Part shown: piece by piece, positions 1-8,959 of the stretch | Layout of the letters: each line of letters begins with the position of its first letter | How positions within the stretch are numbered: position 1 is the first letter of the stretch | Assembly (NCBI GenBank): GCA_028874195.1 | Contig: JAPPLM010000047.1 | Span: 31,810-94,878, forward strand | Origin: Chloroflexota bacterium | GTDB taxonomy: Bacteria > Chloroflexota > UBA11872 > VXOZ01 | Length of the DNA: 63,069 nt | Reading direction: 5' to 3' | Position numbers and translations under genes: made by a program | Notes under the pieces: generated by a model | Told to the model about the DNA's origin: nothing | The model's input: the letters and a program-made list of their open reading frames with translations, nothing else | Database searches by the model: none

Positions 1-139
1 CCCAGCCCCCACCCCTCTGGCAACACATTCTCCCTATTTTCCTTCTTTTATTTCCCCGCGGGGGGTTATTCCCCTTCCCCCGCGTGGCCGCCCCGAAGCC
101 CCTGTCGAAGTGTGAACGGTTGATTTATTCTCGCTTGTA
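1..139. other. Left window edge, non-coding
   Basis: No gene is supported here. The first 90 bases are pyrimidine-rich and G/C-run rich, with a CCGCGGGGGG / CCCCCGCG pair that resembles the CGCGGGGGCT repeats found later. Bases 95-110 (GAAGCCCCTGTCGAAG) resemble the right arm of the TTCGACAGGCTCAG dispersed palindrome seen near 3134-3234. The stretch ends at the stop of the minus-strand Ldh2 gene. Confidence 0.5.
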
Positions 140-1174
140 TCAGTGTAGCGGCAGGCTTAGGCCCAATTCCCCCGCAACCTGCTGCATGGGTTCCCACACA
201 ATCCTCGGCAGCGTATGGGTGCCGCGGGCGCGCGCCTCCCGCTCTAGGCGTCCCGCACGTTCACCGGGATAGAAAATCTCATCTACGCCGGACCGACGCG
301 GCGACGCCTTGATTTGCGTCACGTATTCGGTCATACGTTGCGCAAAGTCGGGATGCGCCATAAACAGGCTGGGGTCCATGACCAGGAGAAAGTGCCCAAC
401 TTTCCCTTCGTGCCCTCTATCGGGTCCAAAGTCCCCGCCGGTGAGCACGCTGCCCAGGATATCGGAGACCATTGCTAGCCCGTAGCCTTTGTGATCGCCG
501 AGCGGGATCAGTGTGCCTATCAAAGCGGCATGCGGGTCAGTCGTCGGATTTCCGTCTTTGTCCAAGGCCCAGCCGTCGGGCAGGAGGGAATTCTCCGCCG
601 CGTGCATGCGGACCTTGGCAAACGACGCGGAGGGCGCAATGTCGAGCACCAGCGGGTCCATATCTCCCACGGGAATGCCGAACGCCCAGGGATTGTTGCC
701 CAGCACGCGGCCCAGTCCACCGGTAGGTGACATGATCGCCTGCGCCACCGAAGTGCAAACGGCGATGTATCCCTGCCGGGCGGCGCGGAGCACGTAGTGC
801 GCGGGAATGAAGAGATGGCTGGAATTATACACGCAGGCCACGCCAATGCCGCTCGTGCCTGCCTTGATGAGACAGCGCTCTAACGCCCGCGTCGCGGCAA
901 TGCCGCCAAAGCCGTAATCAGCGTCCACCAACACACTGACGGGAGACTCCCGCAGCATGCGGACCTTGGGTTTCGGGTTGATCGTACCCGCTTCTACTCT
1001 TGGCGCGTAATAGGCAACGAGCCGCACCCCATGACTGGCGTGACCGCGCAATTCGGCTTCCACCAGAATGCCCGCCAGCAATCCCGCGTTGCCGCGCGTC
1101 AAACCGAGTGCCGCAAAGGCTGCGGCGCAAAAGGCCTCCAGGTCTTCAATTGCGATCATGCGTTCGTCACTCAT
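140..1174 (-). CDS. Ldh2-family NAD(P)-dependent oxidoreductase (malate/L-lactate/ureidoglycolate dehydrogenase type)
   Basis: A 344-residue protein of the Ldh_2 (MDH/LDH2) family: cytoplasmic dehydrogenases of 2-hydroxyacids such as malate, L-lactate, L-sulfolactate or ureidoglycolate, structurally unrelated to classical lactate dehydrogenase. Family motifs are visible: RGHASHGVR at residues 43-51 with the conserved HGxR, GNNPWAFGIP at 159-168, and the cofactor-site KGYG at 229-232. The length is normal for the family. The ATG at 1174 has a GAGGAC-type ribosome site just upstream. The substrate cannot be told from sequence. The next gene on the same strand is an SDR 276 bases upstream, so the two may be separate transcripts. 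Confidence 0.9.
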   Translation of the reverse strand: MSDERMIAIEDLEAFCAAAFAALGLTRGNAGLLAGILVEAELRGHASHGVRLVAYYAPRVEAGTINPKPKVRMLRESPVSVLVDADYGFGGIAATRALERCLIKAGTSGIGVACVYNSSHLFIPAHYVLRAARQGYIAVCTSVAQAIMSPTGGLGRVLGNNPWAFGIPVGDMDPLVLDIAPSASFAKVRMHAAENSLLPDGWALDKDGNPTTDPHAALIGTLIPLGDHKGYGLAMVSDILGSVLTGGDFGPDRGHEGKVGHFLLVMDPSLFMAHPDFAQRMTEYVTQIKASPRRSGVDEIFYPGERAGRLEREARARGTHTLPRIVWEPMQQVAGELGLSLPLH

Positions 1175-1450
1175 GGTTCAGTCCTCGCTCTCTCGTTTTC
1201 TTGATCTTTCAAGGTTGCTGTTCTCGAATAATGCGCCGCAGATAGATTTCGTTCATTACAAAACCGAAGTCCTTCTGCGCGTGCGTGCCACATCGGTTCC
1301 CAATCAAGAATGCGCAATACAACGCTATCGACGCCGCTAAGGCGAGGCATAGCTTGAGGCGATTTCAGCTTTGTCACGCACATACTCCGATACCAGGCAG
1401 CCCCAAGGTCAACTGCAACCAATCACGAGTTCACTGAGACCATGCCGGCT

Positions 1451-2206
1451 TCACGGCATCAGAACACCGCCGTCCACGTTGATGACCTGTCCGGTCATGT
1501 ACGCGCTTTGGTTAGAGCACAAGAAGACTGCCGCCTCCGCAATATCCTCCACAGAGCCGATGCGGTCTAACGGGATGTGCGGCAGTTTCCTCCTCTTCCA
1601 GGTTTCGGGCAATGCCTTCTTGCCCGAGTCGATGATGCCGGGAGCGATACAATTCACACGAATGTCCGGCGCCCACTCTTGGGCCAAGCGCTTTGTGAGC
1701 ATCACCAATGCCGCCTTGGCAGTCGCGTAATGGGCTCCGGTCTCGTATGCCGGATGGGGGCTGAGGCCGCCGCCGGAAGCGATGTTGAGCATTACGCCAC
1801 CCTGCCGTTCCAGCATTACGCGGGCGGCTGCCTGGCAGAGCAAGAACGGGCTTTGCAGGTTGATCGCATGGACACGCTGCCAGTCCGAGGGAGTAATCTT
1901 CAATGTCGGCTTTGCAGAGAACACGCCGGCATTGTTGACGAGGATGTCTACCGTCTCATGCGCCTCAAGCGCGGCGGCTACGATCTCTTGGGCAGCCGAC
2001 GTTTGCTGTAAGTCAGCCTGCACCGGCGTTGCGCGCACCCCATGCGACTCGATTAGTCCGCGCACCTCATCCGCGTCGTGTGCCGATGCATTGTAGTGCA
2101 GCACAACGTGGCAGCCATTGCGGGCGAGCGCCAAGGCAATGGCTCGGCCAATCCCGCGTGCGGCGCCGGTGACAATTGCCACTCTTCCCGCTAAACTCTC
2201 CGTCAT
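1451..2206 (-). CDS. Classical SDR-family oxidoreductase
   Basis: A 251-residue short-chain dehydrogenase with a Rossmann fold. The cofactor motif TGAARGIG lies at residues 13-20, NNAG at 91-94, and the catalytic Ser144 / Tyr160-xxx-Lys164 set is intact. The C-terminus has the usual TGQVINVDGG. It is most like 3-oxoacyl-ACP reductase or glucose dehydrogenase-type SDRs, but the substrate is unknown. A GGAGC ribosome site lies about 12 bases before the ATG. It is divergent from the sugar-isomerase-like gene at 2305, and the 98-base gap must hold both promoters. The pairing with an Ldh2-type enzyme suggests catabolism of a hydroxy acid or sugar acid (inference). Confidence 0.9.
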   Translation of the reverse strand: MTESLAGRVAIVTGAARGIGRAIALALARNGCHVVLHYNASAHDADEVRGLIESHGVRATPVQADLQQTSAAQEIVAAALEAHETVDILVNNAGVFSAKPTLKITPSDWQRVHAINLQSPFLLCQAAARVMLERQGGVMLNIASGGGLSPHPAYETGAHYATAKAALVMLTKRLAQEWAPDIRVNCIAPGIIDSGKKALPETWKRRKLPHIPLDRIGSVEDIAEAAVFLCSNQSAYMTGQVINVDGGVLMP

Positions 2207-2304
2207 TTTTTTAATTGCTCCGTGCCACCCGACCTGCTACACTACGTGCGCTAAGCTGCCGCTGTTCAGTCTACGGCTGTTCCCCAACGTGAGGAGAAAA
2301 ACTC

Positions 2305-3096
2305 GTGTTGCTCGCTGTCTCGGAAAACATGATACCTGGCGCAGGCTATGGGGAGAAACTCCGCTTCTTGCGGGACCACGGGTATGACGGCATTGAGCTA
2401 TTTCCTGATGTCGCCGCTCAGGAGACCGCTGAACTCAAGCAGTCCATGTCAGAAACAGGCATATCTGCGCCCAGTATGCGCGGCCGGACGCGTGACTTAC
2501 TCGCAGCCGACCCGGCGGCGCGCCAGGCCCAAATCGAAAGCTTGAAGAGTGTGTGTGCCCTGGCCGAGGATTGCGGAGTAGGCGCTGTCATAATCGTCCC
2601 GGTCTTTGGCGGGCCAAACGTGCCCGATCTGACGCCCTGGCGTTCGGCAATCGAGCTGGAAGAAGCCCTGTTAGACACGATATTGCCCACAATCGGGGAT
2701 ATTGCCGCAAATCATGGCGTGACGCTCGTAATGGAGCCGCTCAACCGGTACGAGACCCACTTCCTGAATACCTTGGCGCACGGCGCGGCAATCTGCCAAC
2801 GCGTAGGCCATCCAAATGTGCGGGTTATGGCGGACTTCTTCCACATGCACATCGAAGAGGCGGACATCGCCGCCAGCCTTGCCGACAATTTATCCTACGT
2901 CAGCCACGTACATCTGGCAGATAGCAATCGTGACCTGCCCGGCTGTGGGCATACGGACTTTGCTCCCGCTTTCCGAGTGCTAAAGCAAAGTGGGTTCAGT
3001 GGCGCATTCGCCTTAGAGTGCCCGCGCCAGGGAACTGCGGATTTCGGCTTCAAAGAGTGCGCCGCGTATCTGCGCAAGACGTGGCAAGAGGCCTAG
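2305..3096 (+). CDS. Sugar phosphate isomerase/epimerase family protein (xylose-isomerase-like TIM barrel)
   Basis: A 263-residue AP-endonuclease-2 family barrel, related to hydroxypyruvate isomerase and tagatose/psicose epimerases. Metal-site residues of the family are visible in order: MEPLNRYETH with Glu, then ADFFHMHIEE with Asp and His, VSHVHLADS, and ALECPRQG near the end. The start is GTG at 2305, preceded by GAGGAG at 2291-2296, which fits better than any internal ATG. Expected role: isomerising or epimerising a keto-sugar or hydroxypyruvate in the cytoplasm. The substrate is not predictable. Downstream lies a repeat-rich gap rather than another gene. Confidence 0.85.
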   Translation: MLLAVSENMIPGAGYGEKLRFLRDHGYDGIELFPDVAAQETAELKQSMSETGISAPSMRGRTRDLLAADPAARQAQIESLKSVCALAEDCGVGAVIIVPVFGGPNVPDLTPWRSAIELEEALLDTILPTIGDIAANHGVTLVMEPLNRYETHFLNTLAHGAAICQRVGHPNVRVMADFFHMHIEEADIAASLADNLSYVSHVHLADSNRDLPGCGHTDFAPAFRVLKQSGFSGAFALECPRQGTADFGFKECAAYLRKTWQEA

Positions 3097-3133
3097 AACT
3101 CGTCTCATAAATACACCGCACTGTGCAGACCTG

Positions 3134-3234
3134 CCCTTCGACAGGCTCAGAGCCTGCCCCGTACGTGATACGGGGGCGAACGGAAGTGCCAATAATCCGT
3201 TCGTGCTGAGTGCTGCGCGAAGCCCTTGTCGAAG
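3134..3234. repeat. Dispersed extragenic palindrome (TTCGACAGGCTCAG family)
   Basis: The left arm CCCTTCGACAGGCTCAG is at 3134-3150 and the degenerate right arm GCGAAGCCCTTGTCGAAG ends at 3234. In the centre is a perfect 8-bp hairpin, CGAACGGA (3177-3184) with TCCGTTCG (3196-3203). It lies between convergent genes. Related copies lie near 95-110, 19364-19400 and 59770-59819. The role is unknown. Confidence 0.7.
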
Positions 3235-3327
3235 CACGCAACGACATGGCGAGCCGATTTATGAAATAGATTCTAGACGCATAGCGGCTGAGGGGCCGCG
3301 CTGCTCCAAAAGAGCCTCGGCAGCAGC

Positions 3328-5079
3328 TCAATTCGATTGCGACAGGAGTGTGAATGCCAGCGGGCGTACCGCAAGCGGCACCACATTGCGTACGTGGAAC
3401 GTCCGCGAGTCCAAAACGAGAATGGCGTTCGCTTGCGGCGCCAGGGCGTACAGGATATTGCGCTCCGCATCGAGCGCCAACTGCGTAACGCCGCCCTCCT
3501 GCCACAGTTGGTGTTCCACATTGCCGTCTGCCGTGTTTATGAAGGTCAGTGCAGGCTGCGTCTCCTCTTCGCTAGTCTCTTCACTTGCGGCATCGGCATC
3601 GGACGTCTCCTTGCTGGTGGTTCTGACTGGAGGAACCGTACTCTTAACGTCCGCGCTCGATGAGGGACTATCTCCAGTAATCGTCTCGGCGGGTGAGTCT
3701 CCCTCTGTACTCAGGTAGAGGGCAGCGCCATCGGCGCTGAGCGTGCCGTGGGTGGCGCGCGTGCCGGGTATCTTGGCAAGAAGCGTGGCTTGTCCGGAAC
3801 TTGCCGCGACGCGCCACAGTTCCTCAGTTTCCGGGGTGGTTACGTATACCACGCTCCCGTCTTGATTAGGCACCACCGCGCCAATCACCAAACCGGTTCC
3901 AATTGCGATGGCTTCACTAACACTTGCGGAATCCAACGCCACCAGCGCCATGCTGGTGCGGTCGCTTGCCACGGCTAAGAGAGATTGTTCGTTTAGGCGC
4001 ACGAGCCGCTCTACAGGCCATGGCAGAGAAATCTCGGCCGCCGTTTCGCCATTCTCATCCAGCACTAGGACCAGGGGGCTGGACTGCGAGCCCACGACCA
4101 CGTGCTCGCCTGCGACGACTAGGCTACTCCACTCTTGCTCAGGCAACTGAAAGAGACGACCCACGCGCTGGGACTCTGCTTCAACCGTGAGCAGTCCCTC
4201 ACTCTGCAAGATGTAGAGCATTTTGCCGTCGGCTGAGAGTTCCAGCGCGCGCGGTTCGTTGCCTATGCCAATGATGTTCGCGGGCTTGAGATCCTTGGCA
4301 TTGAATGCGACGAGGGTACCAGAGTCGGCTTGGCCAAGGAGGATAATCTGCTTTGGCTGGGCCGGGGCCTGTTCAGCGTCGACCTCCGCTTCCTCTTCAT
4401 CGCGTAAGAGCGAGAAAGCCACAGATGCGACAAGTGCAAGCACCACCAGCCCAATGCCGGCCTGCATGATGCGCGTGCACAGTGTGGCATCGCCGGTGCC
4501 AAGCGCAGCGGCGACCTCACCTCTCAGCGTCGCGCTCGGGCGCGGTGCGCTGAGTTGGCGCATAGCCCGCTCGATCATAGCGCGATCAGCATCGGAATCC
4601 GGCGCGCGAAATTCCGCACGTGCCCGCTCCAGCAAAGATTCTACACGATCGAGAGACGTGCTCAGCGCCTCCGCAGTCTGGCTTTGGGGCATACCCTCGG
4701 CTAGAGCAAGCAGCCAGACGACCCGCAAGCGGGGCGATAGAGCAAGCGTGGCCTCCCGCCACGCAGTCGTGCGGTCCTCGATCTCGACAGGACCGGGAGT
4801 GCGGCGCGTAAGCCGCTGCCACCGGTTCGCTGCCAGAAACGTCCGCACCGCCATCCGATAGAACCAGGTGTCCAATACAATGTCGCGGGGGCGCTTGTGC
4901 AATGCGCGAAAGGCGCGGTGAAACGTGGCAACGACAAGCTCGCGCGTCTCACTCTCGTTCCCGGTGAGCCAAAAGGAGAAACGGTAGAGCATTGGAGCAA
5001 ACTGATCGTAGAGCGCAAGGAATGCGTCGCGATCGCCGCGTTCGGCTGCCGTGAGAACTCTGCCCCTATGTGCCAGCAT
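3328..5079 (-). CDS. ECF sigma factor fused to a transmembrane helix and a beta-propeller domain
   Basis: A 583-residue fusion. Residues about 16-90 match sigma-70 region 2 (DAFLALYDQFAPMLYRF, then DTWFYRMAVRTFLAANRW). Residues 111-158 match region 4 (LSPRLRVVWLLALAEGM, helix-turn-helix around QSQTAEALSTS). A hydrophobic segment at 207-225 (AGIGLVVLALVASVAFSLL) looks like one membrane span. From about 240 on there are YVTN/WD-like propeller repeats (GNEPRALELSADGKMLYIL and similar), interrupted by a Ser/Thr/Glu-rich low-complexity stretch near 465-505. This predicts a membrane-tethered sigma factor with an extracytoplasmic sensor propeller. No separate anti-sigma gene is adjacent. The start at 5079 gives a full-length sigma domain. 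The fusion is the notable point. Confidence 0.85.
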   Translation of the reverse strand: MLAHRGRVLTAAERGDRDAFLALYDQFAPMLYRFSFWLTGNESETRELVVATFHRAFRALHKRPRDIVLDTWFYRMAVRTFLAANRWQRLTRRTPGPVEIEDRTTAWREATLALSPRLRVVWLLALAEGMPQSQTAEALSTSLDRVESLLERARAEFRAPDSDADRAMIERAMRQLSAPRPSATLRGEVAAALGTGDATLCTRIMQAGIGLVVLALVASVAFSLLRDEEEAEVDAEQAPAQPKQIILLGQADSGTLVAFNAKDLKPANIIGIGNEPRALELSADGKMLYILQSEGLLTVEAESQRVGRLFQLPEQEWSSLVVAGEHVVVGSQSSPLVLVLDENGETAAEISLPWPVERLVRLNEQSLLAVASDRTSMALVALDSASVSEAIAIGTGLVIGAVVPNQDGSVVYVTTPETEELWRVAASSGQATLLAKIPGTRATHGTLSADGAALYLSTEGDSPAETITGDSPSSSADVKSTVPPVRTTSKETSDADAASEETSEEETQPALTFINTADGNVEHQLWQEGGVTQLALDAERNILYALAPQANAILVLDSRTFHVRNVVPLAVRPLAFTLLSQSN

Positions 5080-5491
5080 CTGCGAGATTCATCCTGACCG
5101 AAACCTGAAATTTGCTGCCTGCATAGTAGCACATAGCATGGACGACCCTAGACGGTGGAGCGCCCGGAGCCGTGCAAGGAAAATGCCGGGAACACTAAAC
5201 CCCGTCGACCAATTGCAGGAACCCGTCAAAAGATGTACCGTACTAATATCCGGTATTCGTTGTGCTGGAACCCTCTGGGGCCCCTCCTGCCCACATGCGA
5301 GGTCAGTGGTCGCTGTATGCAATGAGGATCAAGGGGATTGAAGAGTCCTCACTAGATGGACTTTATGTAAACTATTTCAGGAAGCTGGACTGCGTTGTGC
5401 ACTTGCTGTAGCAAAGATGCCCCTCTTGCTCAATTGGGCAGCATGTATAGAGACCCAAGGACCTAGCGTGGCAAGCAGAAGAAACGTTCTA
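5080..5491. other. Intergenic region between divergent genes (412 bases)
   Basis: The stretch separates the minus-strand sigma-propeller gene from the plus-strand MFS gene and must contain both promoters. I see no ORF with homology and no convincing -35/-10 pair. In-frame codons upstream of 5492 stay open back to 5417, but they read as non-protein-like and lack a good ribosome site. Confidence 0.4.
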
Positions 5492-6787
5492 ATGTCTCAC
5501 CAGAGCATCCGTGTCGCCGGCCGGATGTTTGAGTCATTGCGCGTGCCCGCCTTCCGCGATTTGTGGATCGGCATGCTCGCTTCGTACATCGGCATGTACA
5601 TGGGCATGGTATCCCGCGGCTATCTTGCTTATGAGATTACGGGCTCTGCGACCGTGCTTGGTATCGTCACCGTTGCGTCGGGAATCCCAATGCTGCTCCT
5701 GTCGCCGGTGGGTGGCGTTTTGGCGGATATGATGAATCGCCGCCTCATCCTCATTCACAGCCAGATCTTCATGGTGGTCTCATCCTTCTTCATCGCCGCC
5801 CTTATCCATTTGGACTTGATCGCAATCTGGCACCTTGCCTTCTTCGGCCTGCTGCAAGGGATACTCTTCACCATAAACATGCCGGCGCGTTCTTCCGCGC
5901 TCCCACATCTGGTAGGGAGGCCGTTGCTTGCCAGTGCAATCGGCCTCACGAACTCCGGTCGCAATTTGATGTCAGTTATTGCCCCCGCTATCGCAGGGGC
6001 CGTCATTGCCATTCCGTGGTTGGGAACCGCCGGGGCCTTTGACATCTCTGCATTCACATATGTGTGTGCGACCTTTCTGATGCTGCGCTTGCCCAAGAGC
6101 TTGGCGGAAAGTCGTGAACACGCTCAAGTAGCGTTTGGCCAACAGATGATAGACGGGTTCAATTACATCTTGACGCGGCGTTCGCTTCTCGTGTTGCTCT
6201 TGCTGGGGCTCATTCCCATCCTATTTGGTATGCCTTTGCAGTCCTTCTTGCCGGTCTTTCAGGCGGATGTGCTTCACGTTGGCGCGGTGGAACTCGGTCT
6301 CCTCTATTCGGCAATTGGTATTGGCGGCACGCTCGGATCGCTGATAATAGCGCCGCTTGCTGAGAGCAAGCACAGCCACATTATGCAACTCGGTACCGGC
6401 GTTTTCTTCGGTTTCACGCTCATCGCGTTTGCCTACAGTACATCCTTCACTCTCAGCCTGATTTTCATTGGGTTGGTCGGTTTTGCGGGAAATGCATGTA
6501 CAGGCTTGAACAGCGCATTGCTCATGCTGCGCACGGAAGAGGCGTACTACGGACGGGTAATGAGCATTTACATGATGAATTGGTCGCTTATGACACTCTT
6601 CACGCTACCCTTAGGTATGCTTGTCGACAATTGGGGCGCACCTCTAATCACTAGCGCGGCTGCGATGGGCATAGTAGTCTTCATGGGCGCTGCGTTTGTC
6701 TTCTTCCGTGACATCCGTGAGGGTCAGCACCACAGAGAAGAATTAAGTGTGGAAACCGGAACTGCGACCGCGGAAGAAGGCGTGTAA
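5492..6787 (+). CDS. MFS transporter (EntS/MFS_3-like exporter)
   Basis: About 431 residues with twelve predicted membrane spans, beginning shortly after FRDLWIGMLASYIGM. The motif-A loop GGVLADMMNRR follows the second or third helix. The family exports siderophores, drugs or metabolites. The start is placed at ATG 5492 (MSHQSIRVAG) because the first helix begins about 25 residues later. An in-frame ATG at 5417 would add an atypical 25-residue tail. The C-terminal tail is charged (REGQHHREEL). It stands 51 bases before the NIF3 gene on the same strand, so co-transcription is possible without obvious functional linkage. The substrate is unknown. Confidence 0.85.
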   Translation: MSHQSIRVAGRMFESLRVPAFRDLWIGMLASYIGMYMGMVSRGYLAYEITGSATVLGIVTVASGIPMLLLSPVGGVLADMMNRRLILIHSQIFMVVSSFFIAALIHLDLIAIWHLAFFGLLQGILFTINMPARSSALPHLVGRPLLASAIGLTNSGRNLMSVIAPAIAGAVIAIPWLGTAGAFDISAFTYVCATFLMLRLPKSLAESREHAQVAFGQQMIDGFNYILTRRSLLVLLLLGLIPILFGMPLQSFLPVFQADVLHVGAVELGLLYSAIGIGGTLGSLIIAPLAESKHSHIMQLGTGVFFGFTLIAFAYSTSFTLSLIFIGLVGFAGNACTGLNSALLMLRTEEAYYGRVMSIYMMNWSLMTLFTLPLGMLVDNWGAPLITSAAAMGIVVFMGAAFVFFRDIREGQHHREELSVETGTATAEEGV

Positions 6788-6838
6788 GCGGAGACATTGA
6801 GAATACGGTCACACCCAATGAAGGCCAAGGGCTGATTC

Positions 6839-7600
6839 ATGGTTGCATCACGGGATAAGATAGTTGATTTCCTGGACGAATATTTGGACGTACAGGGAAT
6901 TCGCGATTACGGCCCCATGGGCATGCAAGTGGTCGGCAAAGAGGAGGTCAGACGCGTGGCCGTGGCGGTCAGCGCTTCCCACGCCTGCTTTTCACTGGCG
7001 GCCGGACTTGAAGCTGACATGCTTATCGTCCACCACGGTCTCTTTTGGGATAACGATAGCCGTGTGGTAGGCAAGGCCATGCGCGGCCGGCTGGAAACCC
7101 TATTCCGCCAGGATATGACCCTCTTGGCGTACCACCTCTGTCTCGATAAACACCCGGAGATCGGCAATAACGTGCTCGCCCTCCGGGCCCTGGGCGCTAC
7201 TCCCGTCGCACTCGAGACGCCGCTCGTTGAGGTAGGGTACGTGGGCGAGTTCCCAAACCCCGTGTCATGGGAAGAGCTTACGGAACGCGCGAAGAACACC
7301 TTTGGCGGTGAGCCATATCTCTTTCCGTCGGGACCCGTCGAAACCACGCAGCTAGGACTTGTGACCGGCGGCGCGGGCAACAGTGTACACGTCATCGAGG
7401 CAGCCGAGCGAGGCTGCGATACCTATCTCACCGGAGACCTCAGCGAACCTACACCGGCCTTGGCCACAGAGCTCGGCATGAATCTGATAGGCGCCGGTCA
7501 CTATAATACGGAAAAGCTCGGCGTACAGGCCATCGGCCGCCTTTTGGAAGAGAGATTCGGCGTGAGTTCGGTCTTCATCGACGTGCCGAATCCGCTGTAG
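6839..7600 (+). CDS. NIF3-like dinuclear metal-centre protein (YbgI/DUF34)
   Basis: A 253-residue protein of the NIF3/DUF34 family, which forms hexameric rings with a two-metal site in each subunit. The metal-binding motifs are present: LIVHHGLFWD with His65-His66, the YHLCLDKHPEIGNNV segment near residue 100, and GHYNTEKLGVQAI near 225. Length and order match the short bacterial form without the PII-like insert. A GTP-cyclohydrolase or metal-chaperone role has been proposed for the family, but function remains unsettled. It is followed by a hairpin at 7629-7648 and a convergent gene. Confidence 0.9.
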   Translation: MVASRDKIVDFLDEYLDVQGIRDYGPMGMQVVGKEEVRRVAVAVSASHACFSLAAGLEADMLIVHHGLFWDNDSRVVGKAMRGRLETLFRQDMTLLAYHLCLDKHPEIGNNVLALRALGATPVALETPLVEVGYVGEFPNPVSWEELTERAKNTFGGEPYLFPSGPVETTQLGLVTGGAGNSVHVIEAAERGCDTYLTGDLSEPTPALATELGMNLIGAGHYNTEKLGVQAIGRLLEERFGVSSVFIDVPNPL

Positions 7601-7628
7601 GGAACCGAACGTCAACTGTAAGACCTGT

Positions 7629-7648
7629 CTGACTCCTGGCTGAGTCAG
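7629..7648. terminator. Hairpin between convergent genes, possible terminator
   Basis: A perfect 7-bp stem (CTGACTC, loop CTGGCT, GAGTCAG) lies 28 bases after the NIF3 stop and between two convergent genes. There is no T-run, so it is at best a weak or bidirectional terminator. Confidence 0.35.
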
Positions 7649-7726
7649 ATTGCGAGACTGTGCCCGCCTTAGACGCACCATATTCCGCAGCGGACGTGCC
7701 CCAGCTTGTTTGCATGAGGCATGCGC

Positions 7727-8827
7727 CTAGTCGCAATCGGGACTGGAGTCCAGGATCTTTCGCGCAGCGGACAACACAGCCTCGAGTTCATCAGTTGTAC
7801 CCTCTTTGTCTTTGCCTACCACGAAACGCACGACATCGCTCTGCACGCCAAGAGGCCCGAAGCGTTGCGGTGACGTGGGTCCGAACAAGGCAATGACCGG
7901 TGTGCTCACCGCTGCGGCAAGATGCATTGGCGCCGAATCATTGCCGATGAACAAGTGGCAGCGCTGAATCAAGGCCCCAAGTTGCGCAAACGTCAATTTG
8001 CCCGTTACGTCCACCATAGACGCGGTTGCCCCATTTTGGATCACCTCAGCTATAGGCGCATCATCAGGCCCCCCGACGAGTAGGATGCCGGCCCCCAGCG
8101 TGCTCCCAAGACTCTCGGTGAGAGCCTGGAAATTGCTGCTGGACCAGCGTTTGCTTAAGAGCTCATCACCGGGGTTCCTGCCGCCGCCAGGGTGAATCGC
8201 GATCAGGGGCCTCCTTTCTGCCAGGCCCTCTTCGGTGAGCAGATTACTTGCTTCAGAGACATCAGAGGATTGAGGCCGAAAGTGCAAATGCGGCTTCGTT
8301 ACGTCAAAGCCTGCTTTCCGCAGGACATCCAGGTATAGCTCTGCCTCATGACGATCGTCCCCGCAAGGCACGCCAACGTGCAACGCGATACCACGCCCGG
8401 CACTATCGAGACCTGCCCGCCAGGGAATGCCTGCGAGCCGAGGCAGTAAAGACATGAGCGAAGAGCGGTCCAGCACAAAGCAGTGGGTAAAGCTGCGCTC
8501 TCGCACGCGGGAGACGCAATTGCGATACATGCTAAAGCCGTAGAGCCCAGGAAATCCGACGGTGCCGGAATCAATGACTTCGTCGCAGTGTGGATTGCCG
8601 ACCAAGGCCTCCTTGGCCCAGGTCGTCACCAATACGGTGACATGGGCGCGCGGCAGATTTGCGCGCAGAGCGGCAAGGAAGGCAGTGCTCATGAGCACGT
8701 CGCCCAAACTGGCGGGCTTGATCACCAGAATATTTGGACGCTCGGATGCAAGGGGTGGCGCTGTCGGCTCAGTGTATAGAAGCGGATGCAGGATTCGGGA
8801 CAACTGCTCAATCAAGAACGACTTCAT
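7727..8827 (-). CDS. Glycosyltransferase family 9 (heptosyltransferase-like)
   Basis: A 366-residue GT-B enzyme of family 9 (ADP-heptose:LPS heptosyltransferase type). Visible motifs: NILVIKPASLGDVLMSTAF near the N-terminus (the conserved GD-V-T segment), LIAIHPGGG mid-protein, LVGGPDD, and the donor-site FIGNDSAPMHLAA followed by ALFGPTSPQRFGP. It would add a sugar to a surface glycan or lipid-linked oligosaccharide at the inner face of the membrane. In a lineage without LPS the acceptor could be another glycolipid. No other glycan genes are adjacent. Confidence 0.88.
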   Translation of the reverse strand: MKSFLIEQLSRILHPLLYTEPTAPPLASERPNILVIKPASLGDVLMSTAFLAALRANLPRAHVTVLVTTWAKEALVGNPHCDEVIDSGTVGFPGLYGFSMYRNCVSRVRERSFTHCFVLDRSSLMSLLPRLAGIPWRAGLDSAGRGIALHVGVPCGDDRHEAELYLDVLRKAGFDVTKPHLHFRPQSSDVSEASNLLTEEGLAERRPLIAIHPGGGRNPGDELLSKRWSSSNFQALTESLGSTLGAGILLVGGPDDAPIAEVIQNGATASMVDVTGKLTFAQLGALIQRCHLFIGNDSAPMHLAAAVSTPVIALFGPTSPQRFGPLGVQSDVVRFVVGKDKEGTTDELEAVLSAARKILDSSPDCD

Positions 8828-8959
8828 GAAGTTGTGCCCTTATGCAAGCCTCGTGAGAGCGCCTGAGCGGTACTATCTTAAGCCTAATCAAGCTGGTGCG
8901 CGCTGTCTATTTAGATGCGCGGCGCCCTCAGTTGCGCCTCATCGCGCCTTGCCAGTAGC

